64,000 bases of DNA, from NCBI GenBank assembly GCA_030512295.1, contig JAULSR010000001.1, forward strand, positions 6,099,001-6,163,000, given 5' to 3'. The notes beneath the pieces are model-generated. The model was not told the DNA's origin, searched no databases, and worked only from the letters and a program-made list of their open reading frames with translations. Position numbers and translations under genes: made by a program. Source of the DNA: Bombardia bombarda. Lineage: Eukaryota > Ascomycota > Sordariomycetes > Sordariales > Lasiosphaeriaceae. This document shows positions 22,499-34,663 of the stretch, piece by piece (position 1 is the stretch's first letter; every line of letters starts with the position of its first letter).

Positions 22499-23208
22499 AT
22501 GTCGGCTCCCAGAGTATTCGCCCAGCGCCTCCCTCGACTGCGATTGGCATTGGACTCGAGGCAAACATCCGGCTCCTCGCTTGCACAGTATGCACGCCCA
22601 CGATGCTCCGGCCAATTGACGGCAAACACCCCGAGACTGGCCGTGTCTGCCCATCGCTCCTTTGGACTTGCCGCCCAAACCAACAACAGCGCCCGTTGGC
22701 AATCACTCCAGACATCCCAGCAGCCACGGCCCTTTTCCACATCCTCCGCCATGTCCCACGGGCATGTCGACCCGCCAAAGCCAGGTGAAGAGTGCGTAAA
22801 GAACCCACCACCCATGGCTGCCTGACCACCCCCACAACTCCCCCTGCTAACTGCTGTTCTTCAAGGCTCTACGTCACCTTCATCACCAAGGAAGGCGACG
22901 AGCACAAGATCTCCGTGTCCAAAGGCGACAACCTGCTGGACATAGCCCAGGCCCACGACCTCGACATGGAGGGCGCCTGCGGCGGCTCATGCGCCTGCTC
23001 GACATGTCACGTCATCGTCACAGAGCAAGACTACTATGACAAGATGCCCGAGCCCGACGACGACGAGAACGACATGCTGGATCTGGCCTTTGGCCTGACC
23101 GAGACGAGCCGACTCGGCTGCCAGGTGCACATGACGCCCGAGCTCAATGGGCTCAAGGTCAAGCTGCCGTCCATGACGAGGAATTTGCAGTCAAGCGACT
23201 TCAATTGA
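22499..23208 (+). CDS. mitochondrial adrenodoxin-type [2Fe-2S] ferredoxin
   Basis: Electron carrier of the mitochondrial matrix, homologous to yeast Yah1. It takes electrons from adrenodoxin reductase for Fe-S cluster assembly and for haem A and ubiquinone synthesis. Two exons, 22499-22791 and 22866-23208, 211 residues. The first about 90 residues are Arg/Ser/Ala-rich without acidic residues, as expected of a matrix presequence (QRLPRLRLALDSRQ, RSFGLAAQ). The ferredoxin fold starts at LYVTFITKEG. Cluster ligands are Cys136, Cys142, Cys145 (GACGGSCACSTC) and Cys183 (SRLGCQVHM), the adrenodoxin spacing C-x5-C-x2-C. The acidic interaction helix PEPDDDENDMLDLAFGLT is also present. The intron interrupts exactly at the presequence/ferredoxin junction. 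Confidence 0.95.
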
Positions 23209-23578
23209 TGATTGGTGGATGGACGGACGGATGGACGGAAAGGAAAAACACTACCACCATTTAGTGTAAGGAGATAAATATTTGAGTGAGATTGTCGGAT
23301 TGGGCGTTACGCAACTATTAGGGAAATCTGCATAGATACCAAAAGCATGGGTTACGGCTGATTGCTTTTTTATTTTCTGTTCATCACAGGCCTGTTTTCT
23401 ATCTTGTTGCATAGTCGCCAATGCGCGCGTGCGTGGGTTCAGTCGTCACGTCTGGAAAGGGATATCCTGCGTCTCTAGGCAGAAGATATTACATAAAAAA
23501 CTGTACAAATATAGCAAGCAATATGTATGTAGTTAGACCATGCGCCGGGTAACGGAAATTGGGCGCGTTGGATACTTT
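23209..23578. other. intergenic between convergent genes
   Basis: 3' flanks of ferredoxin and Rrp15; begins with an imperfect GGATGGAC tandem run near 23215-23238. No gene. Confidence 0.6.
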
Positions 23579-24730
23579 TTATAAAAGACCCGGGACTCTC
23601 TTCTCTACTCTATAACGACGGCGCGCCTCGATATATACACGATTGATACCCCGTGCTACATCAGATTCCCCAACACTACCAAAGCTCCTCTTTTCTCTCT
23701 CCTCACGCCTCCTCCAACCCCCCTTCTTCAACCCCCCACCGCCGCTCGCAATCAGATCCAGAAACCCCTTCCTGCTCATCTCCGTGACCTTCTCCTGTTT
23801 CCTCTTCACACCGACAATCCCCTCCGTCCTTGCCGCGCGCTCCGCCTCGTGCGCTTTCACCTGCGCCGCGCGCACCGCGTTGAACAGCTTGACCACACCG
23901 CGCTGCGCGACCTTGCGCAGCCGGCGCTCCGTCGCCAGGATCTGGCCCGTGCTCTCGGCGCCGTCCTCCACCACCTCCTCGACCTCGCCCGTCGCGATGT
24001 TGAGCGTGCGCGTCGTGCTCGGCACCAGCACGTCCCGCACCCGGCCCTTCTCCATGGCCAGCCGCTTCTGCTCCCGCAGCCGCTTGCGCGCCTTGGTCTC
24101 GAGCGCCGTGTCCACCACCTGCCTGGCCGCCGCGGCCGACTCGGCGCTGCGCGCCACGATGGGGTCCGCGCGCCGCGACGCCGGCAGCTTGCTCGAGAGC
24201 ATCTTAGAGATGGACACGGCAAAGGCCTCGGGGTCGTTGCGCTTTGACTTGGTGTTGCGGCGGGCGCCGCCGTCCGAGTCGGCGGCGGCGGCTGAGTCGG
24301 CGTCCGACATGGAGTCGTCCTCCGATTCTGGGGCATCTATGGCGCGTTTGGGTTTTGTTGTTTGTGGTTCTTGTTGTTGGGACTTCGTTGCCTTGGTTGT
24401 GGATTTGCTTGTCTTCTTGTCGTCGTCGTCGTCCTCCTCCTCCTCCTCCTCTGCATCTGATTGTGCCGAATCGAACTCGGAATCCGAGTTGACATCTCCT
24501 CCGGACGAGGCGCCGTCGTCGACAATCATGTTGTCCAGGTCCTCATCGTCCGAGTCGAACAGGTTGGCGGGCAGCGGTGCACCCTCGCCGTCGTTGTCGC
24601 TGTCGTTTTCGTCATCGTCGCTCTCGGAGCTGCTGTGGTACGCCGCGACTTTTCTTTGCTTTTTGGTCGGCCGGTTCTTGTCCTTGGGCCCGTCGGCGAG
24701 GGACCTCTTCTTTATCACTGGGCCTGCCAT
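23579..24730 (-). CDS. rrp15: ribosomal RNA-processing protein 15 homologue
   Basis: Rrp15 is a nucleolar pre-60S assembly factor required for 27S pre-rRNA processing. Single exon of 383 residues from MAGPVIKKRS; an in-frame ATG 33 bp upstream lies in poorer context. The N-terminal half is basic, then strongly acidic and Ser-rich (SSSESDDDENDSDNDGEG, EEEEEDDDDD) as in nucleolar proteins. The Rrp15 domain begins at DPEAFAVSISKMLSSKLP and continues through ARKRLREQKRLAMEKGRVRD, RRLRKVAQRGVVKLFNAVRA and KVTEMSRKGFLDLIASGG, all recognisable family blocks. The last about 40 residues (after EKRSFGSV) are Arg-rich and not obviously conserved; they may be read-through beyond an unrecognised intron. 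Confidence 0.9.
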   Translation of the reverse strand: MAGPVIKKRSLADGPKDKNRPTKKQRKVAAYHSSSESDDDENDSDNDGEGAPLPANLFDSDDEDLDNMIVDDGASSGGDVNSDSEFDSAQSDAEEEEEEDDDDDKKTSKSTTKATKSQQQEPQTTKPKRAIDAPESEDDSMSDADSAAAADSDGGARRNTKSKRNDPEAFAVSISKMLSSKLPASRRADPIVARSAESAAAARQVVDTALETKARKRLREQKRLAMEKGRVRDVLVPSTTRTLNIATGEVEEVVEDGAESTGQILATERRLRKVAQRGVVKLFNAVRAAQVKAHEAERAARTEGIVGVKRKQEKVTEMSRKGFLDLIASGGGGLKKGGWRRREEREKRSFGSVGESDVARGINRVYIEARRRYRVEKRVPGLL

Positions 24731-26965
24731 TGTGTGTGGTTTTGCTGTTGCAGTGCAGTGCAATTGGATGTGAAATGTCTGCTGCAGGCGGGTAATGGGG
24801 TCAGTAGTTCGGTGCCGCTAGAAAGGTCTGGGGACCTGCTCCCCCAGAAATTTTTGGCGGTGACAGGCGGCAGGAGGCGCGCCCCTCCAGCTTCGCCCCA
24901 CTAAACTCTTCCTGCCAAGAGTTCCTGCTCGAACCCCAACCCTGGGCCTGGATACCCCTTTTCTTGTCAAGCTTGAGGAGGACAACCTCGGCTCCTTCTG
25001 CAGGTACAGGATTGCTCCTAGGTCCAGATACTTCCATTCGACGCTACATTATCAGAATCTTATAGCCATACAACGCCTACTCATGTATAAATCCAGTTGC
25101 GAAAACACCCACACGTAAAGTATTCATCTCAACCTAAGTTCCTAGGTAGTATCACTCCTGATACAGTCTACACGCCTGGCTAAACTTGAAAAATATCAAT
25201 ACATCAGATCTTGGGACATACCGAAGTTATATACACTGCACTGCCAGTAAAATTGATCAACTAAGTTCTGTTCTAAAGCTAGACTTAGTTCTATCACGCC
25301 TTTTGACTTTCAACCCAGCCGTGTCGCTGTTGAGGTGCTTATTCTTGTTCTATATGACTTAATATGTGAACATTTGCGCAGGGTATGTCCTTCATGCTAT
25401 CAGAAGGTTGAATGCTCAGAATAACATGTCATAATTCAAACCATAATTTTTTAAAAAAATCGTCATCATGTAAAGTATTGTTAAGCAAATTCATCAATAG
25501 TAGCCGTCAAGTGTAGAGACTAAAGACAAAGCCGCCGACTATAGTGTCTGTCCACGGCCGTGGAAGACAACTCGAGAGCGACCAAGTAGGAAATATCGGA
25601 CAGCAACCCGCCTTGACGCTCTCATGTTTGACGGAAAGCAGCTTTTAGGATCCGGGAATCCAGGGGTTGAGGCCGGTCATGATTGGCTAGACAAGACTGT
25701 CGAGGCCCCTAGGAGAGCCTGAGAGGGCGAGTAAACAAGTGGATTTCGGGAAAGGAGCAACAACCGTTGTTCTTGGGTTTGCCCCATTCCCTGTTTGGGA
25801 GACTCGGCGGCTCTTCCGCGCCAAGTTTGGAGCTACAAGCGAGCCGCATCGCCAGCGTCATTCTCCACGCCTATGCCTTTACCACCTCGTCATTGGCGCA
25901 ATGATTGCGGACCGACTTGCGATCTAGTTATTCGGTGGCATCTGAGGTGCCAGCTAGCACCTTCGTGGTCTATTTGAGGCAGAGGAAAATAGAAAGAGGA
26001 GAAGCCATGTACAGCTTTGCAAGCCAGCCTCCAAAGTCACCTTGGAAGGGGATCCCGCGGATGGCAGACCCGCAGTCATTGACGGATTTCATTTACCTCT
26101 GTCCCAAGCCCAAGGTTTGTGCAAGTTTGAAAACGACATCAATACCGACGTGCAGACAGGCGAGCGCAGCACAGTAGTACTGCGAAAGTTGACAGTCTTG
26201 GCTGATGCTCTTGGCAGACGGCATTCCATCTTTAACTTTCCGACCGATATGCTGCCGTTGGGGCGGTCCGTTGTCGATGCCTTGGAATGAGAACACAAGG
26301 TAGCACTCGATGTATCCTCTGTTCCTGGAGCAGAAAATAAGCACCACTGACAGCGGGGCTGATTGTGGTACATGGATGTGTAAGGAAATGGTCGAAATGG
26401 AAGGTGCGAGTGAAACTCGAGCGCAGACCGCCCAAGTCGCTCCTTCTAGGTCCTCACCATGATGATAGATGTATTCTTTTCGTGTGGCACTAAACACTCG
26501 CAGCAAAACATGCATGGAGTCAAGTGTACCGTTAGCTTAACCGAACAAAGCAAGATCTGAGTTTACTTACAGCATGATCTTAGTGAAAAGTGACCACGCT
26601 GTTTTCCAATTCACAGAAATGCCGTATATTGTACGACATTATCTGGTCCCTGACCCCTTCCACACCATACCCCATGTTAAGATTGGCATCGTCGACGCGT
26701 AGGATTATCATCCCGACGAGAAATATCTTGTAGCATAGACTCAACTCAAACTATCGGTCGTGAGTTATGGTTGATAAGACACGAAAGACTGAGCACAGAG
26801 CCCAGAGGTAGACAAAGTGAGATTATACTAGACTAACTTATCCAATCTTGTAGGGAGGTGTTCAGTTACACACATACCAAATCCCGCTTTCAAATCTCGC
26901 AGGCGCGAACAAAATCAAAGGCAGTACTAGAGTCTAGGTACCTATCCATCATCCACAAACCACCA
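24731..26965. other. 2.2-kb intergenic, AT-rich, no recognised gene
   Basis: The part from about 25060 to 25520 is AT-rich with no long frame. Around 25740-26520 several overlapping short frames exist on both strands, but none has a domain, a consistent splice pattern or biased composition. I do not call a gene. Confidence 0.5.
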
Positions 26966-28198
26966 TCAAAGCGGCTCCAACCCCCTCCCCAAATACGTGC
27001 TCTCCCCAAAATCCCTCTCGCCCAGCTGGAACAGCGGCAGCCCGCCAAAATACCCCCCATCCGGCTGTCCCACCGCCGCATACGTATCCGCCGCCTCCTC
27101 GTCCCCGATCGTGATCAGGGGCCTGCCCGTGGCCGCCGCGCTCGCGTCCGCCGCCAGCTGCGACTTGCACAGGCCTTCGAGCGTCACGAAGTAATAAACC
27201 GCCGCCTCGATAGTGACGCCAACCGTCAACAACCCATGGTTGCCCAGGATGGCGGCCTTGTGCGGGCCCAGCGCGGCCGCGATGTGCTGCCCTTCCTCCT
27301 CGGCCAGCACTAGCCCGGCAAAGTTGGGATACAGCACGTGGTCCTTGTAGAAGGTACAAAAGTCCTGCGAGATCATGTCGAGCGTGCGGCCGGTCGCCGA
27401 GAAGGCGCGCCCGTAGACGGTGTGCGAGTGCACCGCGCACATGACGTCGGGTCGCGCCTTGTGGATCTGCGCGTGGATGGCGTATGCGGCTGAAATCGGT
27501 CGTGATTATTAGTAAAAGATCCTTGCTTGAATTGACTTGGATTTATACAGTTTCTTATGTCATGTTGCGTTGCGTTGTTGGGCAATGCTGTGACTAAGAT
27601 AGAACCGGCCCGGATATAAAAAAAACCTCACCCCTATTCAGCAGCCTGTTCCGGCCGCCATCGACAACCTTCCCGCTGTGGTTGACGCGGATGAGATCCT
27701 CGTCCCGGATTAGGGAGAAGCTCATGCCGAACGGGTTCACCCAGAAGCTCTCGGGGTCGACGGGGTCGCGCACGGTGATGTGGCCCGCCACGCCCTCGTG
27801 CAGGTTGTGGCTCGCGAGGATGCGGTACGCGATCGCCAGGCGGTGCTTGAGAAACTTGCGCGCCTCATACGGGTCGTCAAACTTTGGCGGCCGCGTGTTT
27901 TCATCGTCTAATTGATTGGGTCGTCGACCCGGTTAGCTTGCTGTCGTGGTACGGGACTGGGGTGTGACAGAGATGAGATGATAGGAGGCAGGGGTTATAG
28001 CAACGACGACACTTGATGGGTTTGTCTTCTTTGAATATATGGTCACACCCGACCATGGAATGAACATAAAACAGAATAGAAGAACTTACGGTTGATCGCG
28101 GATCGGATCAAGCTCGGATCGCCGCTCTTGTAATCCTTCTTCACAGGAACGACAACATCTGCTGCAGGAGTGGGGGTTTGAACTGCCGAGGGCGCCAT
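26966..28198 (-). CDS. class II aldolase/adducin-family protein
   Basis: Three exons, 28198-28090, 27907-27632 and 27489-26966, 302 residues, phases closing exactly. The start is the ATG of MAPSAVQTP; the open frame upstream has no ATG. The fold signature is clear: ARKFLKHRLAIAYRILASHNLHEGVAGHITVRDP (class II N-terminal helix and turn), FWVNPFGMSFSLI, then the zinc-binding HSHTVYGRAFSATG (His149 and His151) and a later GNHGLLTVG contributing the third His. Bacterial relatives cleave sugar phosphates such as L-fuculose-1-P. Fungal members with this SHTVYGRAFSATGR version are of unknown substrate, so I give no reaction. Soluble and cytosolic by sequence. Confidence 0.9.
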
Positions 28199-29756
28199 GG
28201 CGAAGGAATAACTGCTTGTAGTAGCCAAAAAAAAGATTCAAAATTGTAGATAAATATCGTCTCTTCAAGTTCCTACTCCTCGAAATCCTCAGAGGGAGAA
28301 ACAATCAAAATGAACAAAGCAAACTAAGACAAGTCGTCGTCGCCCCGTTGTTAAAAAGTGCGGAGTAAGTGTGCGTCTGGTCTCGCACTAGCGGCGACTC
28401 AGATTGGCGATTATTGATCTCGCAATATGCTGCGCAGATGTGGTTAGCCACCTGCCACAGAAACCACTTGCAATCCATCAGTAAGCCTTCCATGCTTTGT
28501 TGTGCTGGCTGCTTCCCCTCATCGAAATGCGCCTCAGTTCTCCAATCACAACCAATGAGCCATGCCCCCGATACCCGGAAGGCAAACCCGGGACGACTGT
28601 GCCTCGGTACTGGCTACTCATGGGGAAGGTCATCAGACATCTTGCCATTCTCCAAAGCAGTCGCCTGTCGATCGGCAGTTGGGGGGGGTTGACGCCCACT
28701 TGGTCGAATCTTGGGCTCTTCGACAACCACCGAAAATAAACTTAACTTTAAGCTTCGCTGGATGGGCTTGGTGTAACGATCGAATCATGCTAGGGTCGGT
28801 TAATTGAGGCTGAGTGGCACTTGGAAGAGCCATTTGAAAAGGAAAAAGGTATTGTTAAATTCACAAATATTAAATATCGTAATCGCGTACACAAGACACT
28901 TTCGTCATGTTCCCTTCAAACAGCATTCGAGTCCGTAATACAGGCAACTCCATATCGACACAACGCCGGCGTAATCGTACAGTACAAGCTAGAGCCGAAC
29001 TCAAGCAATGCCGTCCTGTTTGTCATCAGGTTCATAACCATCAGCCGCCGCAAATCGAAACGAGAGCGTATATTTTGGCGGAACGGTTCCAGTTTTGTAC
29101 TCCGTAGTATTGGAGCTATTCGAGCAATAGCCACCTCCCCCGACTACCCTACCCCCCCCCCCCCCCCTCCTCCCCAACCCGGTTCCCACGAGGCCATGAC
29201 ATCCGTGTCATTTCTAACCCCGCCCTGTATGATGCCATTTTAGGTTAACCATGATAATTGCACGGTAACCCTCGCCAACTGCATCGCTGATCCTGATCCT
29301 GACCATGACAGCCAAGGCGCGGAACTGATATCCTTGTTTGTGGATCTGATTCTAGCTCGGGCAGCCTCGAGGCAGCTAAGAGTGCTAGAATTGAGCCAGA
29401 CGACCTGGCCTCCCAGGTGGCATGTGCCAAAGATTTGTACTGTGGTATCGCAATCAACGGCAGCTTTCCGACTGGGCCTTTCCATGCAACTCAACATGGT
29501 TGCCTAAATACCCGCTTCAACGCCTTTCAGCAACAATAAAGCCAGAGGCTTCCTGATTTGCGCTTGTTGACCGCCAGTTATAGTGTATGGAGCTTGGCCA
29601 CAGTACTAATCCCAGTACGAGATAGTATCAACATCGTCGTCTGCTACATCGTTGACAGCTGGGGGCGATAATGTGCATATATGGCATGCTTCATCATTGG
29701 TCGACTGGGTGGTCGACTTGGGGCCGGGTTTGGCCTCGGAAACCCTGGGCGGGATT
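28199..29756. other. intergenic with 16-bp poly-C tract
   Basis: No recognised gene between the aldolase-family promoter and the 3' end of the mannosyltransferase. Positions 29152-29167 are an uninterrupted run of 16 C, the longest homopolymer I noticed. Short frames here lack domain signatures. Confidence 0.55.
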
Positions 29757-30826
29757 TCATATCTCGTACCGATCCGGCAAGTTCTTTATACGCGCGTAGC
29801 CTTCCCTGTACTTGCGCACACCCTTGGTGACTCCCCAGCCTGCCATGCCCAGGGCGCTGAACACGACGAGCAGGAACATGAACAGGTGATCGCCAATCAC
29901 CAGGAACATGCGGTTGTCCCAGTTGATCCATGTGCCGCCGCGCTCCTGCGTGAAGTACACCCACTCGTCCGCCTCGGGACGGTCGTCCATCATGAGCCTG
30001 TAGAGGCGATGTTCGTGGTCAGGGTTCTCGCTGGCCGGCGGCAGGAGCGAGTGGTACTGCTCCCAGATGGCCGTCTCGAACCACTGGCCGCTCGCGTAGC
30101 TGACCGTGACGTACGGGAAGAACCAGTTGTAGCTCCACGGAATCAGCGAGTGCGTCAGGCGCGCCCAGAAGGGGTGGTTCGGGCGCGAGGCGAGGATGTT
30201 GTTGCTCAGCGCGCCGCGGCCAGGGTCTGTGATCCACATGGGATAGTATAAGAGGGGGGTCAGATCCGCCTTGCAGCCGTTGTCGAGGTCGAGGTAGATG
30301 CCGCCGTAGAAGAGCAGGAGGAAGTAGCGGACCGCATCGACCCGCTGCACGGGGTAGCGATACGCGTCGTAGGTGCGCAGGAACCAGGGGTATTCTGTCT
30401 CGATGAAGTCACGGGAGGTCGTCTCGGTCCAGAGCTGCAGGATTCATCCACACCCGCCATCAGCAATCCGGAATCAGGCAACAGTCAGAATGTCAATGGC
30501 GATTGGAAGATAGAACGCACCTTGTATTCCCAGCCGGGGTTTGCAACGACACAGGTCTGGCGAACCTTTTCCCAGTCGGACGGCAGCGTGTCATTGCCTG
30601 GGTCGTGCCAGTTGTGGAAGACCTGATGGATGATCTTGGGGATCAGCTGGGGCCTGGGGTCGTGGGTGCCGTTGTGGGCAGCCGCGACCTCGGGCTGCGT
30701 GATGGCGATGCCGGCATGGTCAAAGAAGATCTGCTTGAAGACGAGCAGGCGTGCTACGACATAGCCCAGGCAGGTCACCAGGGCGATCGCCCACAGCACC
30801 ACCGAGATTCTAACTGATACGCGCAT
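29757..30826 (-). CDS. inositol-phosphoceramide mannosyltransferase (Sur1/Csg1-like, OCH1 fold)
   Basis: Likely catalytic subunit of MIPC synthase, adding mannose from GDP-mannose to inositol phosphorylceramide in the Golgi. Two exons, 30826-30521 and 30434-29757, 327 residues. A single N-terminal anchor helix (VVLWAIALVTCLGYVVARLLVF) is followed by the family block IPKIIHQVFHNWHD and the donor-binding AVRYFLLLFYGGIYLDLDNGC, where DLD (151-153) is the metal-binding DxD. Further family blocks are ILASRPNHPFWARL and a C-terminal membrane helix (HLFMFLLVVFSALGMAGWGV). This topology, with both termini membrane-linked, is that of Sur1/Csh1 rather than of Och1 itself. Confidence 0.88.
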
Positions 30827-31390
30827 CGTTCCGCAGGATCTGGGATTGCCAGATCTGGATACGCGACAGGCCCGGGTGGTGTAGCTGTTACTTTGTCGCC
30901 GTCAACGGCCTGGATGGTGTCCAATGAGGAAAAAATTCCGTCCTGCAAGGCGTATTGCTGGACGTATTCGGAAGTTCGGAAGGCATAGAAGGTAGGGGAC
31001 GCGGGTTCTAAGTCCTGGTCAGAAAGCGCGGGCAATTTCCAGCCTCAGCCAACATGACCCATTCTACACATTAGGCCCCAAACAGGGGCCGAATGGACCC
31101 GTCAGGGGCTTGTGGGGTGCGGCCAGGTGACAGGTGGGGCTTATCTTATCGGCCTTTACTCTATTCGTAGCTACTAGAATGGTGCTACTAATTACCTTAA
31201 TAAAGATCCATCCCCTCCTCCATACAGCGTTTCCATCCCAACTGCTACAATCTACCAACAGAACTGACAAAACATCTATGGAATACGAGGTTCAATGACA
31301 AAGCATCTCATGCACCGCCGCCCGCTCCACCGACCGATTTCTGGCTTCTAGTCGATGACATCGACGCAGTCGGGTGGTCCGCCCGTCCTC
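30827..31390. other. intergenic
   Basis: 5' flank of the mannosyltransferase and 3' flank of the coiled-coil gene, both on the minus strand. No gene recognised. Confidence 0.55.
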
Positions 31391-33164
31391 TCAGCGACCG
31401 AATGCTTGCCTTCTCCGAATCACTCGCCACCCCGGCAACGATCTTTGCTGTGTGCTGTCGCGTGAGGCGGTACTCAATCTCCGAGTCACCTTCTGCCCTT
31501 CGCCATGGCCATCTCGTCCCACGTGCTCGCTAGCTTTCCGTGTATTGTACATACTGGCTCGTCGGGAGCTTATCTGGATGCTGCCGCGCTCCTGGACTGC
31601 AGCAACAACGGCCAGCTGCGTCGGAAAGAGGGCGAACCCGTGGAAGAGAATGTCCTGACCATCGTCTGTGTCTTTTCCGACACGTATCTGCGGGAAGAGG
31701 ACGGCACAAGGAGCCACGCTCGCTTTTGGAGAGCTTTTGGGTTCCCCTTCGACTGGCTTGCTGTCGTACCCGGGCCGCGAATCTTCTGCTTGGAGCCAGA
31801 GATGGATTGTTAAGGCTTTGACCGCTCTTGCTTGCTTACTCCCACGCTGCAGCTTCTGCCATTGTCTCATTGCCTCAGAAAACAAAGCGGCCAGATCCGA
31901 CATGAACTGGCGAATTCGCTGGCCGTCGTCGTTCACCCATGGGCTGAGACTGTTTGTGACAAATCCTGCCGCCCTGGCTGGAATATCATTAACCGTGCTG
32001 GTGTGGCTGCAGGCTCTTGCCAGCTGACACCGAATAATCGTCGCCTGGAGAGGGTGGTCCTCGTTCAGCCATTCCAGGGATTTGATGATGCTGCTCAGCT
32101 CCGTGCCAGCTTTGCCTTCTGGAAGGTAAAAGTCCTTGAAGATATGCCTTGATAAGCCGTCCGCGGCTATGGCTTCGGCAAGCGCGCACCGCATATACCG
32201 GGCGGCCCTGGAGTTTGACGTCACTTGTGGTATTTGTGACATGGCGTCGCCGACATCAATCAGCAGCTGCATGGAGACATCAGTATCCAATCTCGGTTGT
32301 ATGTCATCAGGGCAATGGCTTCGTCAACTTCCACTTACGCTAGGGTTTGGGATTTCGCGGTCAAAATGATGCCAGATCAGCTCGTGAAGCTTTGTGGCCA
32401 GGTCGTCGAACTTCCGCACACTAGTTCGCATGGTTAGCAACGGCTAACGATGCGGATATGCTTCTCGCCATCTAGAAGACACCGGGATACCATCGCGGTC
32501 CTTACCTTCTCTCCAAATCCAGCGGCAGGATACCCAAATCATCCTGTACCTTGGATAGAGTATCTCTGCAATCGTTCAGAGTATTGTTTGTATCCTTCAG
32601 CTCCAAGTCCTTCATTTGGCATTTGTTTTTCAACGACGACTCGGCCTTCTCAAGCTCCTGTACACGCTCGTTGACGTTTGACAGGTCTCTGTCGAGTTTT
32701 CTTTTCTCGCCCTCGGCAATTTCCGCAGTCTTCCGCGCAGACGCAAGTGCGTCTTTCAGCATACTCAGTTCTTTGGAGTCAACCGAGTGGCGTTTTTCAC
32801 CTTCGTCCCAAGCTCTAAACCGGGTCTCGAAGTTGCGAAGCAGAGACTCTTGATCTCTCTCAAGCTCTGCTATCTTGGCCTGCAATTTCACAACCTTATC
32901 GTTTCCCTCTTTGCGGATCTCATTCACCTCCCGGCTTTTCTGTTCCACCTCTTGTGTCTTTTTGTTCAAGTCCTGACGGAGTTTCTCATAGTCATTTTGT
33001 CCATCGGTGTCTTTCAACACCCCGTCGATGCTGAGACGAAGCCTGTCGAGGTCATTGCTGAACTCGTGGAGTTTTGCGGCGTAACCATTGGCGCCACCGG
33101 GTGCTGCTCCCTTGGTTGCTCCGTTGGTGACGGCTGCTGCTGCTGCTGCTCGTTTGCTGGCCAT
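31391..33164 (-). CDS. coiled-coil protein of unknown function
   Basis: Three exons, 33164-32506, 32420-32339 and 32266-31391, 538 residues. The start is MASKRAAAAAAVTNG; the frame is open further upstream but poorly supported. Residues 30-225 are one long coiled coil with Glu/Lys/Leu heptads (KLRQDLNKKTQEVEQKSREV, ELERDQESLLRNFETRFRAW). Then comes a short globular block, KFDDLATKLHELIWHHFDRE, and a helical domain (LLIDVGDAMSQIPQVTSNSRAARYMRCALAEAIAADGLSRHIF). The final about 80 residues are basic and disordered. I recognise the pattern of a common ascomycete hypothetical protein but no characterised homologue. The final intron acceptor (ATGCAG/CTG) was chosen because nearer AG sites give stops. 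Confidence 0.78.
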
Positions 33165-34152
33165 TTCTGGAAAGAACGGGCGATTGAATGAGCAAAATCG
33201 GACTGAGGGTTGGTGGAAGTTGGCAAAGGGAAAGAACAATAGTTTGGTTTTCTTACGAGGCAACGCGATAATTGCCCATCTCTTGGTCCCTGGGCTGGTC
33301 CAAGCTACCATATAAGAGTGTGCTTTGCACCTTTGCTTTCTTCTGCGCATTCTGATGGAGGTGGCATCGCGCCCAGCATTGGCTGCTGATAGCACCTCGC
33401 ATGACGGAGGCGTTGCTTGATGAGACACCATATACCCCCATACCGGGTTATGTCTGCATGTTTCCACGATTTGCATTGCCTACAGACAGCCTCGATATCG
33501 GTCCGGTGAGAACCCCTCATACCTATTGGTCTGCCTACTTTGGCAATTGGCCACACAGCTGCATGAGGCCTACTGCATCAGTGAAGCCGAGCTTCCTATT
33601 GGACGGAGCTGCATCATGGTTGTTGCATCCAAGGCCCGCATACCAACATATCACTTCCGCCTCTGTCGGTCCCCGGGATAGATCTCTGTAGGCGGCTCAT
33701 CAAATGCGGGCGACAAATGGATTTGGCTGACCGGTTGTCGTCTAGAGGGCGGCAAAAATGGGAAGATATATTTGATCATGACCGGTCAGGCCAGCTGCAT
33801 TGACAATAGTGCAGCTTGCCGTGAAAGGGGTTGCAGGAAGGATAAACATAGGTGTGTGGATTTACCAGCCTTGTACTTTTATTACCCACCTACCTACCTG
33901 CCAGGTACCTAAGTAGGTATATCCGCATGTTTTATTTTGAGAGGACTGAGCTGTCTGAAATTGTACGACCTTGTACTCTACATGGCAAAACACAAAACCA
34001 GCAACCTGTTATACATTGCAATTCCATACACCATCCCCACCCCACTTCACTGCCATCGGCCCTTCAGTACCACGCATTCAGAGGGCACGCACCAGGAGGA
34101 CTGCTGCCTTGTCAGTTGCCTATCTGCAACTCCCGGCTGTCGTATACCTACC
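33165..34152. other. intergenic
   Basis: No gene recognised. A near-palindromic ACCTACCTACCTGCCAGGTA string (33890-33909) resembles the palindrome at 11483-11500. Confidence 0.5.
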
Positions 34153-34629
34153 TCAGGTGCTTGTTGACGTAGTAATCGGGAGGGCTGTATGTAGGGCCGT
34201 CGTGTCTTCGCGTGGCGGGTGTATTGGCAAAGAGATGTCCCTATAATCGTCACTGTCATCGCCGCCGCCGCCGACGCTGTCCTTATCGCCGCTGTAGTTG
34301 TCATCGTCGTTCACATCGTCCTTATCAGCCTTAATTTCCTCATCACCCCCATCCTCCTCCTCACCCTCATCGTCCTCGTTACTCTCATTGTCCTTATCAC
34401 CCCAATCGTCCTCATTGCCCTCGCCCTCGCCTTCGCCTCCATCTTCATCCAAACTCAGCTCCAAGCTGTAGTACGCAGGTTCTTCCGTTATCGCCACAGC
34501 CTCCTCGTGTTGAAGATTAATCTTTGCCCGATCGCTTTCGGTGAGAGCGGCAACTAGTAATGCTAACTCAAACAAATCCTTTATTCTTCCCCTTTCCAGT
34601 TTGTCGGCTTTCATCGCTATTTCTTTCAT
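34153..34629 (-). CDS. possible small acidic protein
   Basis: Single open frame of 158 residues. Its first 55 residues look like a helical segment (MKEIAMKADKLERGRIKDLF, LALLVAALTESDRAKINLQH); the remainder is an Asp/Glu/Gly/Asn low-complexity run. Strong composition bias can keep frames open by chance, and the opposite strand is open too. It lies just downstream of a broken gene on the same strand and may be a remnant of a related gene. No function can be proposed. Confidence 0.35.
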   Translation of the reverse strand: MKEIAMKADKLERGRIKDLFELALLVAALTESDRAKINLQHEEAVAITEEPAYYSLELSLDEDGGEGEGEGNEDDWGDKDNESNEDDEGEEEDGGDEEIKADKDDVNDDDNYSGDKDSVGGGGDDSDDYRDISLPIHPPREDTTALHTALPITTSTST

Positions 34630-34663
34630 TCTCCCTCCTCTCTACGCGTTTCACCGGCTCTAT

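Noticed and set aside
23643..24773. 376-codon Ser-rich plus-strand frame opposite Rrp15
   Set aside because: Mirror of the acidic Rrp15 coding strand (GAC/GAG read as GTC/CTC); no independent signal.
26093..26515. 140-codon minus-strand frame in the 2.2-kb gap
   Set aside because: No recognised motif, competing frames of similar length on both strands, no splice or start context.
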